DNA of 64,000 bases, taken from positions 186,001 to 250,000 of the forward strand of contig JAPDOI010000145.1 in assembly GCA_029168955.1 (NCBI GenBank). The letters are read 5' to 3'. This document shows, one piece after another, positions 10,926 through 22,900 of this stretch (position 1 is its first letter; every line of letters starts with the position of its first letter). The position numbers and the translations under genes were made by a program. Below the pieces are notes generated by a model, which was not told the DNA's origin, ran no database searches, and worked only from the letters and a program-made list of their open reading frames with translations. This stretch comes from Aplectana chamaeleonis. Lineage: Eukaryota; Nematoda; Chromadorea; Rhabditida; Cosmocercidae.

Positions 10926-13900
10926 ATGCAACGGCAAGGCATAGGAGTTTTCAAAGTGGTCCTACTGCTGATCTACGGATGCTGTTTTTGGTTTCTCCTC
11001 AAATACCTGTTGTCCGGCTACGTGTGAGTTCAATGCTTCTATTTCTTAGAACATGGCACAGAATAGCAGTAGTTTCACTCTTGTATATTTGATGTGAAGC
11101 AAACGGATCACAGCACTAAAATGCAGATCCACTGGTGAATATCGAGCAGATCTGAACGTTCCAGTTCCTCTGCTTATCTGGGCCAAATTCCGGTCCGCGT
11201 TTGCGTCTCGACACGCTTTGCGACCGCGCGCTCCCGGGTCGGAAGAGTTTCCAGTGCCGCAGCCGCCGATCTGTTGACTCTACATAGGTGGGTTTTGAAA
11301 ACTGGAAACTAAAAAAATAGGAGAAAACTGTACTAAAAAGCCACATCGAGTTGGCCTTGGTGCTGGATACTCAACCGACTCGGGCGCGTGCGACTGCCAA
11401 GCGTGTCGAGACGCAACTGCGCACTGGAATTTAGCCCAGAGAAGCACATTAGATATCGCCACTACAGCCATAATCGAGTGACACTTAATCTTTTAATGTC
11501 CAACATGAAAATCCGTGGAAGGCGCGGCAGCATGCAGTGAGGCCTGTGGCCGTAATCATGAAGCGCTAGGAGTCTCCCGGGAAGGTCCAAAGTCCACCCG
11601 CTGTTTGATGAGTTTCCAACGTTGCACCTTCCTGAGTATCCGGCAGGTATACAGGGAGGCTCCCGGCTACCTGGGTGGACGAAGAGAATTGCGGCTGCCT
11701 GCTACGTCGATCTTGCGTCTCAGAACGCGATCAATATGTTACTGGCAGGGAGCACGCGCTCTGCCCGTCCACCCGCACAATCGAGGTCGGTCATGCTGTG
11801 CCCGCCCGAATGCATTGATAGCGGAGCTGTGACACGGTGGCCACCTACCCGGCGGTTTCCTCTCTGTCTCTGCTCTGACAGGTGGCGAAGAGGAGGCCGC
11901 CACTATTGAAATTGAAATTTCGACAGAAGAGGCACAAAAGCGGTTGCCATACGCCGGGCACGGGAAGGTAACGCCCCCTTCCTGTGCCCGCGGTTTCATG
12001 AATACGGCCACTGGTGCATATTCGCGTCGCTGCGACAAGGTTGGGGTGCTACTTCCGAATCAATAATTTGCAATTTGAAACTGTTTGAATTCACAATGGC
12101 TTCGAATCTATTTGCTTTTTGTTCTCATCCAGAATTCGTGCCGACAAAAGGCTATCAGCAATACGGAAATTTTGATTTCTCTGATTTTGTTCGCATAATT
12201 TTCTCCTATTATTTCGTTCTGTTGTGGAAAACGATGACTTCGATCCGTTGCTTAAAGCGAATTTAAGATCGGCTGGTTCATCATTTTAAAATTCCAGTGT
12301 TTTCGGTGCATTTTGTTTGATGTTTCAGATTCGATTGTAACCTTGTCCAAAATTATTCTTCGTGGTGATGTTCACCTCTCTAAAATAACGTCGGTATGGA
12401 TCGTAATGAGACTTTGCGTTAAATATTGGAGGTTGGCACAAACTCGGTGCCATGTGCTATGACATAGGCGCACCGAGTTTGGGCCAACCTCCAATAGGGA
12501 ACGCAAAGTCTCATTGGGGTCCATGCCGATGTTAAGACTCCTTTCTATGACTTTGCATGGTAGTCTCTGGTAGAAATAACAGAACATCGGAGGTTAGCGC
12601 GAACTCGGTGCATCTGCAACGCATATGGCGCCAAGTTTGCACCAACCGTCAATAGTGGAGGCAAGGTCTTATTAGGATCCATGCCGACGTTAATCGCATT
12701 AGTGATCAGCACTCCGATAGACGGGCAAAGTTTGAATAAAATCCGAGCCTCTGAACAAGACTACCACGTCCCTAACGCAATCATTAAAAGAATAAGAAAA
12801 CAAGGAACACAAAACTCCTATTATGTATATGTTAAAATGGCATATTTTATCGTAAGTAAAATTGTATGGAATACTGAAACAGAAACAATGCAAATCAACG
12901 ATAGAAACAGATTAAAATACAATAGGTTCAGTCAAAGCAATCATGTGTGCATATTTTGGTAGTGGACGCAATATTGCATCATGGCCATTTGCCCGTGACC
13001 GGCCTATGACTGATCACGCGTCGAGAACTCTCTGCCGTTGCGACACCGTCGCACTCACGACGAAGTATGCACTAGGTCTGAAGGAATAAGAATGAAGCGA
13101 TGCCGCCCAATAGATTCTCGTTTGTTGCGTACCGGAGCGCCTTTCAGGTGCGAGACTACTCGTGTTCTCCGAGAATGATAGAAATATCCTACTTCGTGGA
13201 GCAGCGAAGAATCAGAATAGGTGCTAAAAACATGAGAAAGGCAAACGTACCATTGAGCGATAAAATATGAACGAGGAACCTCTAAGTGCTGTCCTTAACA
13301 CCACTAACAATAAGGGCACCTCTAAATAAGAAGGGCAAGCCTGAAAGAGACCTGACAACAATACATCTGCAGAGTTAGGTGTTCAGAAGCGCTGTCGAAT
13401 GATAGCGCCCGTTTCTCCGAGACTTCCCAAATGAATGACGTAATCAGCCAAGTTCATTCGTTAGATTTCGCCTTTCCCCGCAAAATCTATTGAATGATTT
13501 GTCCGCGGAGCGCTTTTGCGACACACAGTCAAAACCTGTATGGTTTCCTTTTTCGTTTTAGTCTGACGCATGGAAGGAGGCGACTGGCCCTGCGGGGTTG
13601 GCGGCCTCACTGGAGAATGGGTTTTCGATTGGCGCGGGGTGATCTACCGTCGCAGACCCGTTCATTTATTAGACTAAAGTTATTACGCGAACTCTACTTA
13701 CCCGCATGCCCATTAATTTGTTTTTGCATCTGCCATTTGATGATACAGAAATATTTTCATTCGCTACTTTTCGATTTCTGGGCCTTCTCCGTACCGCGAT
13801 TTTTATACCAGTGTGATCGAAGCAGCTAAGAGGTTCCAACTCATACATTGTGAGGGTTTTATCGAAAGTTGTTAGCGACTCATTCACTTCGTCATAGTTA

Positions 13901-16900
13901 TCGATGTAGGTGGCTGTTTGTGAAACGAGCACGTTACGGCGTCACACTTTTTGAAGATGTTATGTTATAACACGCTATAGTAAAATTATTCCTTCATTTC
14001 CAATTTTGAGTATTGCAGACTGCGGTTACTCAAACCACACCACGATAAGAAATACGCCGATCTTTTAGACAGAATAGGTGAGCACAATTTGTATTCTGCC
14101 ACATAAGGTTTGGGTCTTTTTCCCGAACAACCGCCTTCTGAAAGGGAACGATTACGCCGAAAACCATAAAACTAAAAACAGAGCTGTCTTCTTTACAAAG
14201 AAAGCGTATTATGCATGTAGCAACCAAGTTGGAATTTGGGCTGGCAATCTGTCATCTCGTTTCCAAAGCCGCAAACATTGTAGTAGGGTGATGTTGCCGT
14301 GCTACAGTCCAAGGTTACCAGTTTGACAGTGCCACAGAGCACCGACGAAGACGTCCTGAAAGCTTCGTCTCATGAAATTTTTTAATGTGGACAAGTGTGT
14401 ACCATTACTTTCTACTCCTTATGAGTTGCTCATCTCACTTATTTGTGCTGAACCAATATCAGTGATTCCTCGCCAGCAGAATTTATAGTTCACTTCTTTA
14501 CAGATCTCGATTGTGACGGGATTATTAAACAAGCGACAATAGCTCAACAAGCCAAACTTTTTCGTTATGATACGCATGCTGTAGAAAAACTTATATTAGA
14601 TGCTGATGATAGGTTTGTGCTAGGAGCCTCTCTAATAAAGCCATGAGAGATATTTGGCTTTAGGTGTTTTGCTATTCGTAGCCTCTTCGGATTCGATCGA
14701 AAGCCAGTGTCCGAAGCGGAACGAGACTACCCGCTCGCGTATGGCTTAGTTGTTTACAAGAACTTTGTTCAAGTAGGTTTTCTCCTCTCTATAATGCTAG
14801 GAATAGATCGCGACTCAGAGTATATTGCCAGTGGTTCACAGCTTCTCTTCATGCTGAGCTCATTCTATCGACCTCACAACGAGTACTGTATAGCGGTTAG
14901 TGGTGGAGCCGATCCGATGTTTAAGATACTGATGGGGGTGGTCGACACCTGTTTCAGCAATGTGCAAATTCTTGTGAGTACTCAGAATAAATACAGTATG
15001 CACACGACACATCGTTAGCGTTGTTTAGCTAGGAACCCGTACTCAGCACTTGGGGCAAAATCATTCGGTTGACAGCTACCATCTCTTTGTTTGCCCTCGT
15101 GTCACACCTTATGGTCCCTGTCGTTGAATTAGGAAGCAGCGCCGGGCTTGATGGAAAACGTGGCATGCCTGGAAACGAACGGATGATGCCTAACGAAGGA
15201 ATGCGCACCCAGTAACTGAGTACGGCTTCCTAATTGAGTGACACAGACGATATGTGATGCATCGAGCCGACCACAATTCAGAGACGACCACGCATTGACT
15301 GGGGATCATTTGAAATCATCAACTCCACATTCGCCTGCCTACAGACGTTGTCGAATAGTACCACAGACTGGAAATATTACCAGGTAATGATTTTTCTCAT
15401 ACGGGGGCAACGGTAGAGAAGAGATCAAAAAGAAAAGGAGACGAGGAGACCACATGCGTTACGCAATGACAAATTTTTGAATGAGACGGCTTAGGCTCGC
15501 GTGAGGGTTGGTCAATTGACTGAGTTACACCAGGCCGATACGCACCGACATAGTAACAGACGGGTGCAGGAAGTCCACCCGATGGGTATGTTGATCGAAT
15601 GCTTAACGCGGATTGGGCTAACAACGGAACCACAAAAAGTCATAGTGACTATTCCGAATGAAATGTACTTTTCTTGAGCCATTTTTGAACGAAAAGTCCG
15701 AATATGCCCGTCGCAGCTGCCTAGACCCACTCTGAAAAAAGTTATTAGCGTTTTTCAAAGCCTCGCGGCAAGGTAAGGGTACCCCCATGGATTTTTTGGG
15801 GTGTTTTAAATTTTTCTCCGGATTCTGCTAAAACATGTACGTAGGGGTAATCTGGGGTGCTGAACACGAATCTGGGGCCGGATTCATCAACGAAATTTAG
15901 CGCTGGTAGGCTGGGTAAGGGTAGCTTTTTACCGAAATTCGCGCGAATGACGCGATTCACGAAACTTGCTACCTACGGTAGCAACCTACCAAAGCCTACC
16001 CAGCGCGAATCTCGGGTAGGGTCCTACTAGCGGCCCCCTACCCGGCGAGATTTCGCGCTCTGATGCCAAATTTGCGAGCTCGTCCTTTGAACAGCTGATT
16101 TTAAAACCCTCGTGTAACTAAATTTCTGCACATTTTTCATCTGTATTCGGTTGAAATATTGTGTTTCCTTCCTTGAAATTCGCAGCTTCCCTGTCAACAA
16201 TAATGGTTATTTACCGTTGAGGCTGGATTGATTTTGAATTATTAGGTTGGTGCAAAAAATTATGGATTTTGAAAAATAATTTTCCTTCCTCCGGTTGAGT
16301 TTTTTGTGGATTTTGATGCTTCTCTATATGATACATTCTTCTTGTCTCTTCTCATAGAACTCGATCGTTTCTGAACTTTATTTTGATGTGTGTTCTAAGT
16401 ATTGAACATTCCTGTAGCTTACGTTTCTCCTTCATGCAATGGCTTTGAGACACCAAACTTTATAGTTAAAAACTATGCGGAATCCCCTAATCCACAATAT
16501 TTATTTTGATAATTATGAAATGTGCTTTTTAATGCCACATTATATTTAGCAATAAAAGCTCGCTTGGGCGAAAATATTTATTTTATAAGAACCGCCATTA
16601 ATCTCGCACGAACCCAATATTAATCTATGATTTTCCTTCTACGCGGAAACTGGGTTTTCACGGCTTTTAATTTTTGAGCGAAACACTCTTTCAATTTACC
16701 TAAAGTATGAGGGCAGCGATGGATTGACGATGGTGAGATTTGGGAAAAATACAGGTTCAAAACATTACTAAAAATGAAGAGCCGTGATCTAATCTGGATT
16801 TTTTCCCAACCTAAACACTACACGAAAACTAGGTGAGTATAAGGTATAAAACATTCGCTTAAGTCTTGAAGACTCAGTCCAAACTCGGAATCGATATCTT

Positions 16901-19900
16901 GCCGTTCTGCCTGTCCTAGAGAAAATTTCAAGCTGATCACAACGGTGTATTCAGAATCGCTCAAAACTTCCTACGAACGGAGTTACGGCTCCTCAAAAAC
17001 TTTGATTCTGAACGGCTAGAAGTTCTCGGACGAGTTGTCTTGAGCCTGTATTTTCTCGTTATTCGCAGCCATCGTTCTGTAGCAGGCCTCAATATAAAGC
17101 CAGACCGAAAACAAAAGGAAGAACATACATTTTGAATAAAATCATTCGCGCGTCTCTTCCCTATTGAGGTCGGAAACCTGGCGGTGGGCGTTACCCATTT
17201 TTTCCTTCAAGGGGGCGTGGCCGACTTTTTCTTAGCTTTTTCTCGCTTATTCGAGCGAATTGAGATTTCGCGCTTAGCAGGGTTGCTATAGGCGGCGACT
17301 GGACCATAATATCAAAAATTACCTCTGAGGTTGGACTGTGCCTTTAAGGCAAATCAATTATTACACGGTTGGGCCCGAGCAATTCCGATACTGCTGATTT
17401 TTTTGTTTTGTTTGTTTATAGTTATACTGACCTGTGGGACGCCGCAGTCCAGCTACATATGAGACGCGACATCATTCGAGCGTCTCAAAAAAAATGTCCC
17501 GAATAATATACAAATCATCCTCATTCGCCATATTCAAACTATGTTACAGATTGAAGAACGTATTAATAAAATCTACGAAAAAAAACCACGTTTACCCAGA
17601 CTCCTGAATTCTTCATGTGTTTTCAACATAGATTTGCTTTTGTTATGTTTTTTGCTTTATTATGCTTTAAGCTTTGTGACTTTCCAAAAGTTTAAGCTTT
17701 TTGAAATCGATCGCGAGCGACGTGCAGTAGCCGTCGTTTGTAAAACATGTCTGTGTCGCCACACACATAACGCTTTTAGGCGTAACTGCTTGGTAGCGCT
17801 ATCCACGGTAGCATTGCGCTCGTGAATCAAAATGTGATGGTTAGGGTAGCAATCTACCGTGGGTTACGCTACCACTGGATAGGGCTACCAGCATTGCCGC
17901 GTTGATGAATCCGGCCCCTGGGGTTCGCTTGTCAAAATTTTTAGGTTTACTGTAGATTACGGTAGGTAATATGCCATTTAGAGGACAAAACCTACCTCAA
18001 TATTCCGATAATCGACAAATGGACATCGAATTCGTATTCAGCACCCTAAATAATCCCCACATAGAAACTTTGAGACAAATCTGAGACTTCGACCAAAGTA
18101 CCGTATACCCACCGTAATCTACCGTAAACTGACAAAAATCGATCAACTGACATCAGAATCGTGTTGAGCACTCCAGATAACCCCCACAGGAACGGTTTCA
18201 GCCACATCTGTCGTCACATTCCAGAAATCGTCAAAAGTTGATTCTGCCGTCTGCCGGTGGGAAACTTTGAACAAATTTAGTCGAAAACTTCGGAAAAACC
18301 ATAAATGAACCTCAGATTCGTGATCAAAACCCAAAATAACCCCCCAGAGCGAAGTTTTAGTCAAATCTGGAATCTTTTTCTAAAACGCTTCGAGAGCCCT
18401 CTAATTGGTATAAACGCCCAACCGAAAATCCGTCCAAAACGCTGTTAGTCTGCGCAAAGTTTGGAGAATGTTCCTTCACCCAAACTTTGCTTAGTGGGGT
18501 TGTTTTGGGCGCTGAACACGATTATGAGGTCCGTTTCCGGTCTTGCGCAAAAATAATGCGCTTTTTGGAGGGTGCAATAGGTACGAAAATCAGACAAAAA
18601 ACGCTCATAACTTTTTTCAGAGTGGGTCTAGGCAGCTGCGATGGGCATATTCGGACTTTTCGTCCAAAAATGGTTCTAGAAAAGAACATTTCATTTGGAA
18701 TGGTCACTATGACTTATTGTGGTTCCCTTGTAAGCAGCAGTTTGGCTGGAACACGTGACGCGCGTGCCGGAAACCCGCTTTGTTCACGTCATCGTTGAGA
18801 CGCAAAAAACAAGCGCCAACTTGTTTTTTTTCTTCAGGTTCCTCGGTTATCGTGCCCCAACGAATGTGTGAATTCAGCGGTTTTCCGTCGCGCGCGTCAC
18901 ATGTGATAGCCGAACTGCTCCTCTGCGCCACCCGGACTGGGGATTCGAACAACACCCCACCCAATGAGCCCGTCTGCGACCGACTTTTTCTGCCCGCAAA
19001 CCACCCAGTCTACACTGATGCTCCGCGCGCGCATATTGGCAGAGCCGATGCACCCGAGGTCGGTTTTCGACTAAATCTGACGGGCCTTTTGTGCTGCGCA
19101 CGCAACACTAGTTGTCGTTAGATTTAATTTTCTCCGCTCTTGTTTCTATTCTTTTCAATAGTGCCTATAACACATTTCATGTAATAGAAGTTAGCCTTCA
19201 TCATCGTGTTGTCTTTCATAACTGTCAGAAAACGTCAAAAACTAGGCTGACGCCAAATGGAGGGACAAGCTGTCGATTTGACATTGTATTGCAATCCAGC
19301 CCTATCTGGAAACCCGAAGCGTGTAGTCCCCCTGAAATCCACTTTGTGGATCCTTAACAGATATAAAATCTATTTAGACGTAGCATACCCTATTCAGTAC
19401 TTGTCTGGTGTCGACATTCCACTCAAGACCAACATGGAAATGATTGAAATACTCAAGAAGTTCAACAACACAGTGAACACCGAATTTGCATTATTTCAAC
19501 CGAAGCGGATTCGAAGTAAAAGGGTGAGTGAAGGAGTATGTAAAGAAGCTTTCAGTCAGACTCATAACTTCATTTGTATACGTACTAGCATCAAATGAAA
19601 ACAAATTGATTTAATTGCTACTGAAAAAAATGCATTTCCTTCGATGACTCAAGAATTTGTTTTCTTTGAAAAAAACTGATCACATCGAAATCCTTTGTTA
19701 CAGATAGAGTCAGCTCCTCTCCCACTCTTCAAATCATCTCTTTCAGCGACCCTTCCCAGAGCTGCAGTAGACAAGATTGTGCAGGTAAGCCTGAGACCAA
19801 ATTCTCTGGCTACTGACAGCTTGTGAGTGTCTGGTCTATCCACGGCATCACTTTTAACATTAATTTAGAGCTCGGTATCTACCGACCTGCTGAAATTTCT

Positions 19901-22900
19901 TCAACGAACCTCTATTCCGGACGAGAGTTTTTGGGGAACGCTATCAGGGAATATCGATAGTGAGTTAGGCGATAGTGAGTTACCCTCACAATAATATTGT
20001 TTAAAAAAGTATATGTTTCAGCTTTCCCACTTCCGGGCGGAACAGATGCTGCAAAATGGATTGAATACCGCGAAAGTTATCAAACGAATCATACAGACGA
20101 GTTGAGGCAGTTCCGACAGAACAGACATGCCATGCGGTACTACCTATCGCGCTACCAGCTTTGGGATGCAAGCCTATGTCGAGGTAGGTTACCTCGATTG
20201 AAATCAAGCATTTGCTGTTATCAGAGGCCTGAAATTTCATCGAAACAGGTTATTCACGGGTTACCACGGTCAAACGCGTCTTCGCCTATTGCGAGTATCA
20301 ACGCTTCACAAGAGCTTCACAAACTAAACAGGGCAAACACCGGTCGTGAACGACTAGGAGCAAGTGAGACACCATTGAAGCTCCTAATGTCAAAATGAGC
20401 GGTGACAATGGGCAGGAACAACCATATCACAATCCACATAACGGGATGAACGGTAGAAATTCATTTGTTATCGTTATGCACTCACTGCGTTTGTTTAGTT
20501 TTGGATTTTGCTTCAGTATGTATTAGGTCTAGAAGTTAATTTCCGCGTTTTTTTACGCTTTTTACACTATTGAAAACTGGACATACTTAAACAAAATTTT
20601 TATTCAAAATAATTTCCGTCATTAATAACAACCATTTCCCAGAGTTTGGGTAACTTATGGATTCCATCATAATAAAATTTTTCTGGTTTGGCCTCCACCC
20701 ATTCATCGAGCCATTTTGACATCTTGACGATCTTGAAAGCGCTGCTCCGCTAGACCATGCGCCATTGACCGGAAAAGGTGATAATCCGACGGGGCGATGT
20801 CTGGAGAGTACGGCGGGTGCGGTAAGACTTCCCATTTGAACTCTTTTTAGCGTATCCTTTACCGTTCGAGCAACATGAGGTCGAGCGTTATCATGAAGCA
20901 ATATGACTTTTTCGTGTCGACTCGCCCATTCTGGTCTCTTTGCTTCGATTTCATGCCGCAATTGCGCTAGTTGATGTTGATAGCGATTCGCAGTAACTGT
21001 TTCGCCAGGTTGAAGAAGTTCATAGTACAGTATACCGCGTTGATCCCACCATATGCACAGTAAGACCTTCTTCCCGTGGATGTTTGGTTTTGCGGTCGAA
21101 GTTGTTGTTTCACCAGGACTAACCCACGATTTTCTTCGCTTCGGATTGTCGTAGTACACCCACTTTTCATCGCCAGTTATGATGCGGTGTAAAAAGACTT
21201 TCTTTGGAATCGGTCCACCAAAATTTGTGCTGTTTTTTTTTTCTGCTCTTTGTTGCGTTCTGACAGTTCATAGGGGATCCATTTTCCTTCCTTTTGAATC
21301 TTCCCCATTGGCTTCAATCGAATAGAAATTGCTTTTGGGTGACGCCGAGAGATGCCGCGAGCTGTTCTTGCGTTTGAGCCGAATCTTGATCCAACAAAGC
21401 CTGAAGTTCTTCGTCTTCGAACTTTTTTGGCTGTCCTGGTCGATCTTTGTCCTTAACGTCAAAATCACCCGATTTGAAACGCTGAAACCATTCTTGGCAG
21501 GTTCTTATGGATGGAGCAGCATCCCCGTAAGCTTGGGCAAGCATTTGGTGCGCGTCAGTGGCTTTCTTCTTGAGATGAAAAAGGAAAAGGAGAGCTTCCC
21601 GCAAATGGCGTTTTTCCGGCACAAAAGTTTACATATTCTGAAACTAAAATAATACTTTTTTTATAAGGTACGTGAAGCAAGTTATATATCAATAGAAAGC
21701 TGATAATACAGTGAGCATTATAACATAAAATTCGTTATATAAAAATAATTTTATTTTTTACAAAATATCAATAACAACAAAAACGCGGAAATTAACTTCT
21801 AGACCTAATAGAACGCCTCAAGGGCTTTCCTGGCCGCGATATCAGTTTCGTGGTGAAGAATAGTGCACATGATCTCGTAGTCGTCGTTGTGGTGGTGTTC
21901 AACTCCGTGCTTACCAAGTGGGGTAAGAAGAGACTTGCGCCTTTTGCCGGATAGATGCTCCTTAATTTGGACACCCAGCAATCTTCCCGTCTCTCCAATA
22001 TATTTCGTTGCAAGCCAAACACTGGAGTTGGTATATGACCCCACTCTGGGCACAATCCCCTTCTCTTCCATGTGGGTACGTTACGCAGTTCGTTGTGATA
22101 CAAGATCGATCGTAGAGCCTGTTTCTGATGAGCTGACGCTCGATATTATCTTGCGGAATGTTAACAAGAACAGCACCATCTTCCAGGTCAGCTCGTGTTA
22201 TGCATCGCCGAAGCTCAGCATTGATCCTATCCGATTTAAAAGGAAGGTTGAGGGAGATCTTGCCATCGTTGATGTTCGAAGAGCGTGATCGACGGCCTCC
22301 CTGGCGACGTTCTGTTGTGTATCCGTTTAAAGTGGCGATATCACTTACTAGTTTCCTCGATCCTTCACGTTCAGTGGCGCCACTACACACCTCTAGAGCC
22401 GTTCTAAACAAATTGCGTACGATAGCTCGCTTGACGGCTTGAGGGTGCGCTGACCTTGCGTGAAGTATGATGCTCTTAGAACACATTTTTCGATACCACT
22501 TTACGCTGTACACACTTGGTAAGCACAAAGTTGAACACCACCACAACGACGACTACGAGATCATGTGCACTATTCTCCACCGCGAAACTGATATCGCGGC
22601 CAGGAAAGCCCTTGAGGCGTTTTACATACTGAAGCGAAATCCAAAGCTTAACAATCGCAGTGAGTGCATAACGACAACAAATGAATTTCTACCGTTCATC
22701 CCGTTATGTGGACTGTAAAATGATGGTTTCTGCCCATTGTCACCGCTCGTTTTGACAATAAGAGCTTCAATGGTGTCCCACTTGCTCCTAGTCGTTCACG
22801 AAAAGTAGCGGAGCTTGGCTGCTGTGGAATCGAGGCGGGTTAGTATCGGTGTTCGACCTGGGGCGGCATGCATGAACGCAGCGGACGGTGTCAGGGAGCC

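Noticed and set aside
11515..12038. Overlapping ORFs of about 100 codons on both strands as a gene
   Set aside because: GC-rich intronic block with frames open in three directions, no motif, and no in-phase splice link to the flanking glycosyltransferase exons.
18487..19121. ORFs on both strands near 18.5-19.1 kb as exons of gene 1
   Set aside because: They overlap the inverted-repeat arm of a transposable composite and do not match any GT14 segment missing from the 402-residue model.
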